In this document: piece by piece, positions 17,598-25,115 of the stretch | Layout of the letters: every line of letters begins with the position of its first letter | Numbering within the stretch: the stretch's first letter is position 1 | Assembly: GCA_000158655.1 (NCBI GenBank) | Contig: EQ973344.1 | Coordinates: 923,752-987,751 of the forward strand | Reading direction: 5' to 3' | Origin: [Clostridium] methylpentosum DSM 5476 | Lineage (GTDB): Bacteria; Bacillota; Clostridia; Oscillospirales; Ruminococcaceae | DNA: 64,000 nt | The notes under the pieces: generated by a model | Databases searched by the model: none | Seen by the model: the letters and a program-made list of their open reading frames with translations, nothing else | Told to the model about the DNA's origin: nothing | Position numbers and translations under genes: made by a program

Positions 17598-18480
17598 AGA
17601 AAACCACTCGCCCAGCGAGTGGTTTTTTGCATACAATAGTATCACCGACAAAGCCAAGGGTTCTTCCTAGACGGGCAAAGCCCTTTGATACTAGCAGCAC
17701 TCGCCACGTCGCGTTGGTACGGTCTGTCAATTGCGAGAGCTTACTTGCTACCCGTAAACGGGGTTAGTAATTCCCCATTGTCAGCTGCTTTCCGATCTTG
17801 TCCTCTTCCATCTGACGCTTGATCTACTCCTGTATTTTCTGTGCTTCTTTCTCCTGTGCCGACAGAGTACCCTCTGCATCAAAACTCTCGGTTCCCATAG
17901 TTCAGGGTACTTTTCCTAGATCACCAGACTTGCTCTTGTCCTTCAGTTATTCCATGAACCTTGATACTGCTACTTTGGGCGAGTTTTCTACCAGCATATG
18001 CCCATGATCCGAGCATACCTCTGCTTCTATTATCTTGATTTTCTTCCAGTCGCTCAACTTCCTTAAAATTCCCCTATCTCTCACCGCTTTTCCACCTAAA
18101 AAACTTTTCTCCGGTGCTTTGAGGCAAATGCTACACTTATCTAAATTACACACTTCGCTATAGGGAAAAGTCATATGAAACAGGATTTTTCGTTTTGATA
18201 GATCCACGGACCTGATTTGTTTAGATTCTTATAGACAATGCTATGATCACATTTGAGATTTTTCTTCACCTGCACTGTTTTCCCTACTATCGACAACACT
18301 ATGCGATACTTACCATTCCAGCTCGTATACCCTAAGGGGCAGGCTCTGCGTTGTGCTCCTCCTGTCATTCATCTTGAGTGTCCTCCTTTTGTTGTTCCCT
18401 GCTATTGCCAGACCGCAAGCCTATCGTGTCCTTTTTTCACTATCGGCATTAGCCTTCCTTTGACCACTCGCCTTGCGTGT
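17598..18480 (-). mobile_element. Degenerate IS200/IS605-type insertion sequence
   Basis: A decayed Y1-transposase gene lies beside an end palindrome at 17601-17626 (AACCACTCG / CGAGTGGTT). The right limit is estimated from a GACCACTCGC sequence near 18466 that could be a remnant of the other end. There are no terminal inverted repeats or target duplication, as expected for this family. Multiple stops and frameshifts show it is dead. Confidence 0.6.
17741..18372 (-). pseudogene. tnpA: Broken IS200-type TnpA transposase
   Basis: Pieces of an IS200/IS605 TnpA occur in order but in different frames. TSWNGKYRIV corresponds to the family's HTTWNCKYHIV. ILRKLSDWKKIKIIEAEVCS is followed by DHGHMLV, the HUH motif region (normally DHVHMLV). 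IKRQMEEDKIGKQLTMG comes near the end, where the helix bearing the catalytic tyrosine is expected, followed by a garbled DPFTGSK. AAAGGAGG precedes an ATG at the expected start. The total is longer than a normal 450-base tnpA, suggesting an internal insertion as well as point decay. Confidence 0.65.
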
Positions 18481-18488
18481 AGTTATAT

Positions 18489-18525
18489 AAAAACGCCGCC
18501 CGGCATAAATTGGGCGGCGTTTTTG
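18489..18525 (-). terminator. Terminator of the icd-rex operon
   Basis: AAAAACGCCGCCC pairs with GGGCGGCGTTTTT around a 10-base loop. It begins 3 bases after the rex stop codon, with T runs on both strands. Confidence 0.9.
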
Positions 18526-18527
18526 TT

Positions 18528-19166
18528 CTATTCAGTTTCGTTGTTGACCCGGTAGCAGAGCGTCATCAGGCTGTCGCTGAGGTGGACGTTTTCCACAACT
18601 GCCTGTTTGTATTTCAGAGAGATATCGTAGTGGCTGAAATTCCAAAAGCCTTTGATACCGAGTTCTACGAGACGGCCCGCGAGCTGCTCTGCGGCAGTTT
18701 TTGGCACGCAGACAATCGCAACGGTCGGATGGTGCTCTTTGCAGAAATCCTCCAGCTCTGCAATGTCGGTCACATCGCAGTTGGAGAGCCGCTGGCCGAT
18801 GATGGCGGGATTGTTGTCAAACACCCCAATCAGATTGAACCCACGACCTTTGAAATCAGTGTAGGTGGCGATTGCCCGGCCGAGATTGCCCGCGCCGATG
18901 AGGATCGTTTCCTGGGTGTTGTCAAAGCCGAGGATTTTAGAGATCGCCTCGTGCAGGTAAACGACGTTGTAGCCATAGCCCTGCTGGCCGAAGCCGCCGA
19001 AGCAGTTGAGGTCCTGGCGAATCTGGGAAGCGGTAAACCCCATGAGAACCGAAAGTTCGCGGGAGGAAATCCGCTCTACACCGGTGCGGAGCAGCTCCCC
19101 CAGAAAACGGTAATAACGGGGCAGCCGACGGACGACCGACATCGAAACTTCGCTGTTTTTTGGCAT
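18528..19166 (-). CDS. rex: Redox-sensing transcriptional repressor Rex
   Basis: This 212-residue repressor responds to the NADH/NAD+ ratio. The N-terminal winged helix has RLPRYYRFL, SSRELSVLMGFTASQIRQDL and the GGFGQQGYGYNV segment. The Rossmann domain starts with LIGAGNLGRAIA. A C-terminal swapped helix ends the protein. GAGGGG lies before the ATG. The gene starts 13 bases after the isocitrate dehydrogenase stop codon, so the two form an operon. In Clostridia, Rex represses fermentation and reductive-pathway genes when NADH is low; here it probably also controls the NADH-producing or NADPH-producing step next door. Confidence 0.95.
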   Translation of the reverse strand: MPKNSEVSMSVVRRLPRYYRFLGELLRTGVERISSRELSVLMGFTASQIRQDLNCFGGFGQQGYGYNVVYLHEAISKILGFDNTQETILIGAGNLGRAIATYTDFKGRGFNLIGVFDNNPAIIGQRLSNCDVTDIAELEDFCKEHHPTVAIVCVPKTAAEQLAGRLVELGIKGFWNFSHYDISLKYKQAVVENVHLSDSLMTLCYRVNNETE

Positions 19167-19179
19167 TGGTTAACCCCTC

Positions 19180-20337
19180 TTAGATTCTCTCGGTCGTCTC
19201 CATGACGTAGTCGCCGAATTCTTTGGTGGTCGCACCGTCTGCGCGGCCGGTGATCACATGCTTTTTCTCCTCATACATGCAGATGTCAAGCGCTTTTTCG
19301 AGCTTGTCCGCCTCAGCCTGGTAGCCGATGTGGGAGAGCAGCAGCACGCTTGCGCGCAGGATGGAGCAGGGATCTGCGTATTTGTCGCGCCCCTCATCCA
19401 CCATGCGGGGTGCAGAGCCGTGGATCGCCTCGAACATCGCGTAGCGTTTGCCGAGGTTTGCGCTGCCCGCGGTGCCAACGCCGCCCTGGAACTCCGCTGC
19501 CTCGTCGGTGATGATGTCGCCGTAGAGGTTGGGGAGGATAAAGACGCGGAAATCGGTCCTTCTCTTTTTGTCAATGAGCTTGGCGGTAGTGATATCAATG
19601 TACCAGTCGTCGGTTTTGATTTCGGGATACTCCTCACCGATCTTCTGGCAGAGCTTGAGGAAGTTGCCGTCGGTGGTCTTGATGACATTCGCCTTGGTGA
19701 TGATCGAAACGCGGTCCTTGTGATTTTTCTTAGCGTAGTCGTAGGCGAGGCGGGCGATCCGCTCGGTACCCTGCTGGGTGGTGACGGTGAAGTCAATCGC
19801 GAGATCCTCGTCGACGTTGATGCCGCAGGAGCCAAGGGTGTAAGCGCCCTCGGTGTTCTCGCGGAAGAAGGTCCAGTCAATCCCCTCTTCAGGAACCTTG
19901 ACCGGGCGGACGTTGGCAAACAAATCGAGTTCTTTTCTCATCGCAACGTTTGCGCTCTCAATGTTCGGCCAAGGATCGCCAGCGCGGGGGGTGGTGGTCG
20001 GTCCCTTGAGGATGACATGGCAGGATTTGAGCTCTTCGAGCACGTCGTCCGGAATCGCCTTGCCGACCTTGGCGCGATTTTCGATGGTCAGGCCGTCGAT
20101 GACCTTGAACTCCACCTTTCCTTTCGCCACTTCGTCTCTGAGAAGATATTCCAGAACGCGGTGCGCCTCGTTGGTGATGACCGGGCCGATGCCGTCACCG
20201 CCGCACACACCGATGATGATTTTATCGAGTTTGGAGTAATCCAAAAAATCCTTTTCCGCCTTCATCCGCTCGATGCGCTCAAGCTGGTCCTGGATCAGTT
20301 TTGCAAAATGCTCTGTGGCGTTTGTGATTTTGCTCAT
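19180..20337 (-). CDS. icd: Isocitrate dehydrogenase, isopropylmalate-dehydrogenase-fold type
   Basis: The product has 385 residues. Motifs of the decarboxylating dehydrogenase family are present: GGDGIGPVIT, the substrate loop LKGPTTTPRA, RENTEGAY, ITKANVIKTTDG, LPNLYGDIITDEAA and the cofactor region EAIHGSAPRMVDEGRDKYADP. Linkage with aconitase and rex supports isocitrate rather than isopropylmalate as substrate. Cofactor preference (NAD or NADP) cannot be decided safely. CAGGAGG precedes the ATG; a 24-codon extension is rejected. It makes 2-oxoglutarate for glutamate synthesis. Confidence 0.88.
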   Translation of the reverse strand: MSKITNATEHFAKLIQDQLERIERMKAEKDFLDYSKLDKIIIGVCGGDGIGPVITNEAHRVLEYLLRDEVAKGKVEFKVIDGLTIENRAKVGKAIPDDVLEELKSCHVILKGPTTTPRAGDPWPNIESANVAMRKELDLFANVRPVKVPEEGIDWTFFRENTEGAYTLGSCGINVDEDLAIDFTVTTQQGTERIARLAYDYAKKNHKDRVSIITKANVIKTTDGNFLKLCQKIGEEYPEIKTDDWYIDITTAKLIDKKRRTDFRVFILPNLYGDIITDEAAEFQGGVGTAGSANLGKRYAMFEAIHGSAPRMVDEGRDKYADPCSILRASVLLLSHIGYQAEADKLEKALDICMYEEKKHVITGRADGATTKEFGDYVMETTERI

Positions 20338-20359
20338 TGTGAAACCTCCTGAATTTGAA

Positions 20360-20375
20360 TTGTTAACTGTTAAAA
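20360..20375 (-). promoter_or_regulatory. Candidate Rex operator at the icd promoter
   Basis: TTGTTAACTGTTAAAA resembles the Rex operator TTGTTAA-n4-TTAACAA, but with a 3-base spacer and one imperfect half. It abuts the -10 element on the downstream side, a position suited to repression. The operon's second gene is rex, so autoregulation is plausible. Confidence 0.45.
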
Positions 20376-20403
20376 TTATAACATGTCCGCCGCCGATTAT
20401 CAA
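20375..20403 (-). promoter_or_regulatory. Promoter of icd-rex
   Basis: On the minus strand TTGATA and TATAAT are spaced by 17 bases, about 40 bases upstream of the icd start. Confidence 0.8.
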
Positions 20404-20413
20404 TACCAAATTT

Positions 20414-20446
20414 AAAGAGCCTGCCCCCGCGGGGAGCGGCTCTTTT
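20414..20446 (-). terminator. Terminator of the AraC regulator gene
   Basis: AAAGAGC pairs with GCTCTTT around a GC-rich inner hairpin (CCCCGCGGGG). It lies just after the araC-type gene and upstream of the icd promoter. Confidence 0.75.
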
Positions 20447-20459
20447 CAATACAATTTCC

Positions 20460-21368
20460 CTAGACCCAGCTGTCTTTACAAGAGATGACAGTGCTGGTCA
20501 TGTGGCTGATGGGTTTGGCCTGGGAGTGGAACTCCGGCACAATCCGGTTGGTATTCATAAAGTGGGTCGGTGTCATCTTGGTGATCGACTTGAACACCCG
20601 ATTAAAGGTGCGGATGTTGTTGAACCCGCAGCGCATGGCAATGTCGGTGATGCTGTACTCGGATTTGCGGATCATCTCAATCGCCTTTCCGACCTTGACG
20701 TTGTTGAGATACTCAGTGAAGTTGACGCCGGTAAGTTTTTTAAACACCTTGGAGCAGTGGCAGACCTCGTAGCCCATAATTTCCGCCGCGTCCGAAAGGC
20801 TGATGTCGTTTGCAAAGTTGTCCTCGATGTAGTCCATGAGCTTTTGCAGCTTGGCAAGCGCCGTCACCATGGGCTGGCGATCCTCCGCAGTGCGCGTCTG
20901 GCCAAAGTACCGGGTGTATTTGACCCAGAATTCACTCAGCGTGAGCTTGATGAGGGTGTCAAAATCCATCTCCTGGTTTTTCAGCTCGCTGTGCACGGTG
21001 GAATACATCCGCTGAACAATTTCATCCATCCCGGTTTTTTTCAATTCCTTCGCGGTCAATACCGACTGGAGGGAGCGGTCGTTGGAGTAGACTGTCTCAA
21101 GCACAGAGGGTTCAAATACGATAAAATCGAGAATGTTGTCCTCGTTCTCGCTGTTGCTGTAGTGCATATCGCCTGTCTGAGAAATCACGAGGTCGCCTCC
21201 GTAGCAGGTGTAGCTCTGGCTGTTGATCCCAACGTGCGCACATCCCTGCCGGATGTAGAGCAGCTCGATTTCCCTGTGATAGTGCGGAAGGGAGGTCAAT
21301 CCGTTGTAACAGCATGTCCAAACGCGTAAATTGGTGTCATATCGTCTTTTCTCGTAAAAGGCTTCCAT
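20460..21368 (-). CDS. AraC-family transcriptional regulator with cupin sensor
   Basis: The product has 302 residues. The N-terminal cupin domain (about 1-150) contains HYHREIELLYIRQG and GGDLVISQTGDMHYS. The C-terminal AraC domain (about 190-285) contains ANDISLSDAAEIMGYEVCHC and FNNIRTFNRVFKSITKMTPT. This architecture usually senses a sugar or other small ligand. AAAGGAGAG precedes the ATG. The gene stands alone with its own promoter and terminator, so its targets are not evident. It is a complete gene, unlike the two AraC fragments near 3.8 kb. Confidence 0.9.
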   Translation of the reverse strand: MEAFYEKRRYDTNLRVWTCCYNGLTSLPHYHREIELLYIRQGCAHVGINSQSYTCYGGDLVISQTGDMHYSNSENEDNILDFIVFEPSVLETVYSNDRSLQSVLTAKELKKTGMDEIVQRMYSTVHSELKNQEMDFDTLIKLTLSEFWVKYTRYFGQTRTAEDRQPMVTALAKLQKLMDYIEDNFANDISLSDAAEIMGYEVCHCSKVFKKLTGVNFTEYLNNVKVGKAIEMIRKSEYSITDIAMRCGFNNIRTFNRVFKSITKMTPTHFMNTNRIVPEFHSQAKPISHMTSTVISCKDSWV

Positions 21369-21415
21369 AGTCTCTCCTTTCTAGAAAAACACTTGCTCGT
21401 TCTCTCTTTGGCGTT

Positions 21416-21455
21416 ATTATACCACAAAACACAAGAGTTGTCTAGAAAATCTAGA
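21416..21455 (-). promoter_or_regulatory. Promoter of the AraC gene with paired TCTAGA boxes
   Basis: On the minus strand TAGACA and TATAAT are separated by 17 bases. Two copies of TCTAGA three bases apart overlap and extend upstream of the -35 (21441-21455). A third TCTAGA lies at 21380-21385 between the promoter and the start codon. The arrangement suggests operators for autoregulation, which is inference. Confidence 0.55.
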
Positions 21456-21486
21456 TATTATGAGCCCTATTCACAAAATTTGTCTA

Positions 21487-22065
21487 TCAGCGCACCCTGA
21501 TCATGGAAAATTCCAAATATCCGACCGGCTCTCCGTCCACCGAAAGGCTCAGCTGCAGTGTGTCCCCCTCTGGCTGCTGTACGCCAAAGCTGTCAGTGGA
21601 GACGCGGATGCGGTGCTTGTCAATCACCCCGGACACCTCATTTTTTCCCCGTCTCAGATGCCGGACACGCTGGGGTTCCACTCCATTTGCTTTGGCAATT
21701 CTCCTGATTTCCTCCCCGAATGGGTAACGCTGTTTTGCGATCAGGGAATCCACATAGCAGAGCAGGCGCTGCACTGGAATTTCCGGCTTGGCGACGAGGT
21801 CGCACAGCTCAAAGGCGCAGTCTCCCCCGGTGCGGGAGAGTAGTTCCCCACGCGGCGAGTCGAGTATTTTTCCTCCTGCCTCCCGGACGATTCCGCGCAG
21901 TTCGGGCTCTGTCACCCACCTGCGGTTGTAATAGATGGTCGCGCGTCCTGCCGCGACGTTGACAAAGGCGCGCACCCCCTTAATTTCGTTGAGCTTCTCT
22001 TCAATGCGCATCCCCCGCGCGAGTGTGTTTAGATTCTTTAAATGATAACATACCTGTTCGTGCAT
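21487..22065 (-). CDS. HMA-like mini-protein with P-type-ATPase N-domain-like tail
   Basis: The product has 192 residues. The first about 70 residues fit a heavy-metal-associated (HMA) ferredoxin-like fold (GMRIEEKLNEIKGVRAFVNV, then RATIYYNRRWV), but the usual CxxC is missing (HLKNLNTLA). The last 60 residues resemble the nucleotide-binding domain of metal P-type ATPases: EVSGVIDKHRIRVSTDSFGV and TLQLSLSVDGEPVGYLEF. The phosphorylation motif DKTGT, actuator and membrane helices are absent. The frame is intact and GGAGG lies 7 bases before this ATG; an ATG two codons earlier is too close to that site. The function is unknown and the domain reading is tentative. Confidence 0.6.
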   Translation of the reverse strand: MHEQVCYHLKNLNTLARGMRIEEKLNEIKGVRAFVNVAAGRATIYYNRRWVTEPELRGIVREAGGKILDSPRGELLSRTGGDCAFELCDLVAKPEIPVQRLLCYVDSLIAKQRYPFGEEIRRIAKANGVEPQRVRHLRRGKNEVSGVIDKHRIRVSTDSFGVQQPEGDTLQLSLSVDGEPVGYLEFSMIRVR

Positions 22066-22120
22066 TTTCATACCTCCTTAAACTAAATATGGCCGTTTGG
22101 GGAATCGTTTAAACACCCCC

Positions 22121-22149
22121 TTGTAATGCGACAAAAAATTCACTATAAT
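22121..22149 (+). promoter_or_regulatory. Promoter of the pheA operon
   Basis: TTGTAA and TATAAT are spaced by 17 bases, about 40 bases before the start codon. Confidence 0.75.
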
Positions 22150-22190
22150 AGTAAAGATAGAAATTGAATACAATAACAGGAGGCGTCCAC

Positions 22191-23321
22191 ATGGACCTGC
22201 AACAGATACGAGGTCAGATCGACACAATTGACGGGGAAATCCTTCGCCTGTTTGAAGAGCGGATGGAACTTGTCAAAGGGGTCGCACAATACAAACGGGA
22301 AAACAATCTCCCGATTTTCCATAAGGACCGGGAAGACCAGATCATCCAACGGATCGGCGAACAGGCGTCGGAGGAAAACGAACAGGGCGCCAAGGTGCTG
22401 TTTTCCACCCTTATGAACATCAGCAAATGCCTTCAGCAAAATACGGTGCGGGACTATTCGAGCCAGACTCTCTCGCTGCTCGAGACAGTCAACAGCCACC
22501 CCGCCCCGCCGGAACATCCGGTGGTCGCCTGTCCCGGCGTGATCGGCTCCTATACCTACCTCGCAGGGAAAAAGAAGTTCCCAAACGCCGAAATCCGCAT
22601 GTTTGAGCGGTTCGGCGATGTGTTTGACGCAGTGCAGGCAGGCGAGGTGGACTGCGGGGTGCTGCCGATTGAGAACTCCAACGCCGGCTCGGTCAGTGAA
22701 GTGTACGACCTGATGCGAAGCCACGATTTTTACATCAACCATTCGATCCGCCTCAAGATCAATCACTGTCTCTGCGCCCGGCCGGGCACAAGGCTCGAGG
22801 ACGTCACCGAGGTCTATTCCTACATCCAGGGACTCGCCCAGTGCAGTGAGTTCATCTGCGCCCACAACCTGATCAAGCGGGAGTACTCCAACACCGCCGC
22901 TGCGGCCGAATTCGTCTCACAAAGTGAAAAGCCCTTTGCTGCGATCTGCTCTGCCGAAAGCGCGCAGGAATACGGGCTTGAGATTCTGCGAGAGGGGATT
23001 CAAAACATCGATGAGAACTACACACGGTTTATCGTGATCTCTAAGCACCTCTATCCCAACCCGGAGAGCGACACCGTGGCGACCTCCCTCACCCTTGCAA
23101 ACGCGGTCGGCTCCCTCTACAACCTGCTGACCAAATTTGCGGTCAGCGGGGTCAACCTCACCAAGATTGAATCCAAACCAATCGGCAACAAAAACTTTGA
23201 CGTCATTTTTTATCTCGATTTTACCGGAAATGTGCTCAACGAAAGCACTATCCATCTGATCAACGACCTGTCAAACGAGCTTTCTGGCTTTAAATTTCTC
23301 GGGAACTACAAATACGAATAG
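22191..23321 (+). CDS. pheA: Bifunctional chorismate mutase / prephenate dehydratase
   Basis: This 376-residue enzyme makes phenylpyruvate from chorismate. An AroQ-type chorismate mutase domain covers about 1-85 (MDLQQIRGQIDTIDGEILRL, then KRENNLPIFHKDRE). The prephenate dehydratase domain runs from about 105 to 285 with GVIGSYTYLA, GVLPIENSNAGSV and the catalytic TRF in NYTRFIVI. An ACT domain for phenylalanine feedback follows (SLYNLLTKFAVSGVNLTKIE, then SKP). AGGAGG precedes this ATG; a nine-codon extension is rejected. It is the first gene of a three-gene unit with closely spaced downstream genes. Confidence 0.94.
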   Translation: MDLQQIRGQIDTIDGEILRLFEERMELVKGVAQYKRENNLPIFHKDREDQIIQRIGEQASEENEQGAKVLFSTLMNISKCLQQNTVRDYSSQTLSLLETVNSHPAPPEHPVVACPGVIGSYTYLAGKKKFPNAEIRMFERFGDVFDAVQAGEVDCGVLPIENSNAGSVSEVYDLMRSHDFYINHSIRLKINHCLCARPGTRLEDVTEVYSYIQGLAQCSEFICAHNLIKREYSNTAAAAEFVSQSEKPFAAICSAESAQEYGLEILREGIQNIDENYTRFIVISKHLYPNPESDTVATSLTLANAVGSLYNLLTKFAVSGVNLTKIESKPIGNKNFDVIFYLDFTGNVLNESTIHLINDLSNELSGFKFLGNYKYE

Positions 23322-23356
23322 GCGCTATTCTGCCTGTTCCGAAAGGGGGAGCCTGT

Positions 23357-23944
23357 TTGACCAAAACAAACGTGAAGTTCTCCGAGCGGTATGCCCCCCG
23401 CTACTTTATCGCGTGGATTCTGATCGCCTGCATTCTGCTCGGTGTCATCGGCGCGGTACTCTACAACATCAACGCGGTGATGATGCTCTTTGGCAAGGGC
23501 AACATCCACCTGCGCCCGCTTCCGGATATCCAGGCTCAGGTGACGGCGCTCTCTGAACAGTACAATGTCACCGGACTCACTCAAAATCCGGACGGGAGCG
23601 TGCGCTTTGAATACGCGGCGAAAAACAACGTCGCCTCGTTTTCCATCCTCTCTGAAACAGATGGAAAAAAGGTTTCTCAGATCAATGGACAAATTGACCT
23701 CTCGGCGTTTGACCTGACCCAAATCACCGAAATCTACTCGTTTGTCGACTCTCTGGTCAAGCCGCTCTGCCGGGAGCGGGACATTCTCGCAGCCGAAGTT
23801 GCGTTGCTCAAAATCGCAGGCAAAACCCAGCTGATCCGCTACGAGACCTTCCTCTATCAGGAGCATGTGGTGGACGACAAATTCATCACCCTGCGCAAGG
23901 AAAAGGACTCCTATGTCATCGAGTTGTCAATCACCCCTATGTAG
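23357..23944 (+). CDS. Single-pass membrane protein of unknown function
   Basis: The product has 195 residues. The start is a TTG preceded by GGGGGA. One membrane segment lies at about residues 17-38 (FIAWILIACILLGVIGAVLY). The remainder is a soluble domain of alternating strands and helices with no cysteine-rich or catalytic motif that I recognise. The gene sits 35 bases after pheA and 14 bases before the TIM-barrel gene, so the three are cotranscribed. The role is unknown; nothing links it to aromatic amino acids except position. Confidence 0.75.
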   Translation: MTKTNVKFSERYAPRYFIAWILIACILLGVIGAVLYNINAVMMLFGKGNIHLRPLPDIQAQVTALSEQYNVTGLTQNPDGSVRFEYAAKNNVASFSILSETDGKKVSQINGQIDLSAFDLTQITEIYSFVDSLVKPLCRERDILAAEVALLKIAGKTQLIRYETFLYQEHVVDDKFITLRKEKDSYVIELSITPM

Positions 23945-23958
23945 CGAAAGGAGGATCC

Positions 23959-24918
23959 ATGTACACCCTGCTTCACATCGTGCGCAACGACCAAAGCCTG
24001 TCGGAGTACGCAGATGCCAGCGATCTGGAAGCCTCTTGTTTCCCCTACTGCGATGGGTTTGAGATGATCTGTGCCGGGGAGGACAGCAGAAACATCCTGC
24101 GTCCTCAGGCGGTGATCGGGGTGCACCTGTCCTTCTACTCCTACTGGCTCGATTTTTGGCAAAACGACACCCGGCGTTTAATCAGTGAGTTCGGCTCGCT
24201 CGAGATCTGCCATGGCTTTTACGGGGGCAGCGGTCGGGAAACGCTGATCAACCGGTTCCAGCGGGAACTCGACGAGGCGCAGCAACTCGGCGCACGTTAT
24301 GTTGTCTTTCACGTCAGTGACGTCACGCTCGAGGAAACTTTTACTAACTGCTACCACCACACCGATGAGGAGGTTATCGACGCGGCGGCGCAGCTCATCA
24401 ACATGCTGCTTGACGGGAAGGGGTACACCTTTGACTTTTTGATGGAAAATCTCTGGTACCCTGGCCTGCGGCTGACCGACCCAGCCCTCACCCGCCGCCT
24501 GCTCGACCAGGTGCATTTTCCCAAAAAAGGGCTGCTGCTCGACACCGGGCATCTGCTCCACACCAACACCGCGCTGCGCAGCGGGGAAGACGCCTGCCGC
24601 TATCTGCACAGCATCCTCGACCGGCACGGCGATCTCTGCCGCTTCATCCGCGGGGTGCACCTGCACCAGTCTCTCAGCGGAGAATACGCCGAGCAGGCGC
24701 GCCAACAGATCCCGCCGATGGAGCCGGATTACTACGACCGGTTTGCGCAGTCCTACGCCCATGTCGGCAAAATTGATACCCACCAGCCGATGCTCTTTGC
24801 TGGCACGCGGGAACTGATCGAGCGAATCAGCCCCCGTTACCTCGTCTACGAAATCCTCGCCCGGTGCCGCGCCGAACAACTCAAGCTTTTGCGCATGCAA
24901 GCGGAAGTGTTCCGGTGA
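23959..24918 (+). CDS. Xylose-isomerase-like TIM-barrel protein
   Basis: The product has 319 residues. The alternating strand-helix pattern and strand-end motifs fit the AP-endonuclease-2 / sugar-phosphate isomerase superfamily: GVHLSFYSYWLDFW, YVVFHVSDV, FLMENLWYPG, GLLLDTGHLL and GVHLHQSLSG. The Glu, Asp and His residues in these motifs are placed like the family's metal ligands. Substrate is unknown. AAAGGAGG precedes the ATG. It is the third gene of the pheA unit and is followed by a strong hairpin. Confidence 0.75.
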   Translation: MYTLLHIVRNDQSLSEYADASDLEASCFPYCDGFEMICAGEDSRNILRPQAVIGVHLSFYSYWLDFWQNDTRRLISEFGSLEICHGFYGGSGRETLINRFQRELDEAQQLGARYVVFHVSDVTLEETFTNCYHHTDEEVIDAAAQLINMLLDGKGYTFDFLMENLWYPGLRLTDPALTRRLLDQVHFPKKGLLLDTGHLLHTNTALRSGEDACRYLHSILDRHGDLCRFIRGVHLHQSLSGEYAEQARQQIPPMEPDYYDRFAQSYAHVGKIDTHQPMLFAGTRELIERISPRYLVYEILARCRAEQLKLLRMQAEVFR

Positions 24919-24953
24919 GGGCAGGCGAGTCCCATGGAATCCTTTGCCCTCAA

Positions 24954-24993
24954 GGCGGCGCAGTGTCTTTTGACAAGATGACACTGCGCCGCC
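24954..24993 (+). terminator. Terminator of the pheA operon
   Basis: A perfect 14-bp stem (GGCGGCGCAGTGTC / GACACTGCGCCGCC) has a 12-base loop. The T tract after it is poor, so efficiency is uncertain. Confidence 0.65.
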
Positions 24994-25031
24994 TAATTCT
25001 TTGCCCTATTTGTATTTTCTCAATAAAATAA

Positions 25032-25060
25032 TTGACAATACAAGTCGAAAAAGGTATGAT
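25032..25060 (+). promoter_or_regulatory. Promoter of the rubredoxin-FMN gene
   Basis: Consensus TTGACA and TATGAT are spaced by 17 bases, 56 bases before the start. Confidence 0.8.
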
Positions 25061-25115
25061 ATAGGTAATTAAATTTTGAGAATCTTTCCTGAATCAGATG
25101 ATTGGAGGCTACAAG

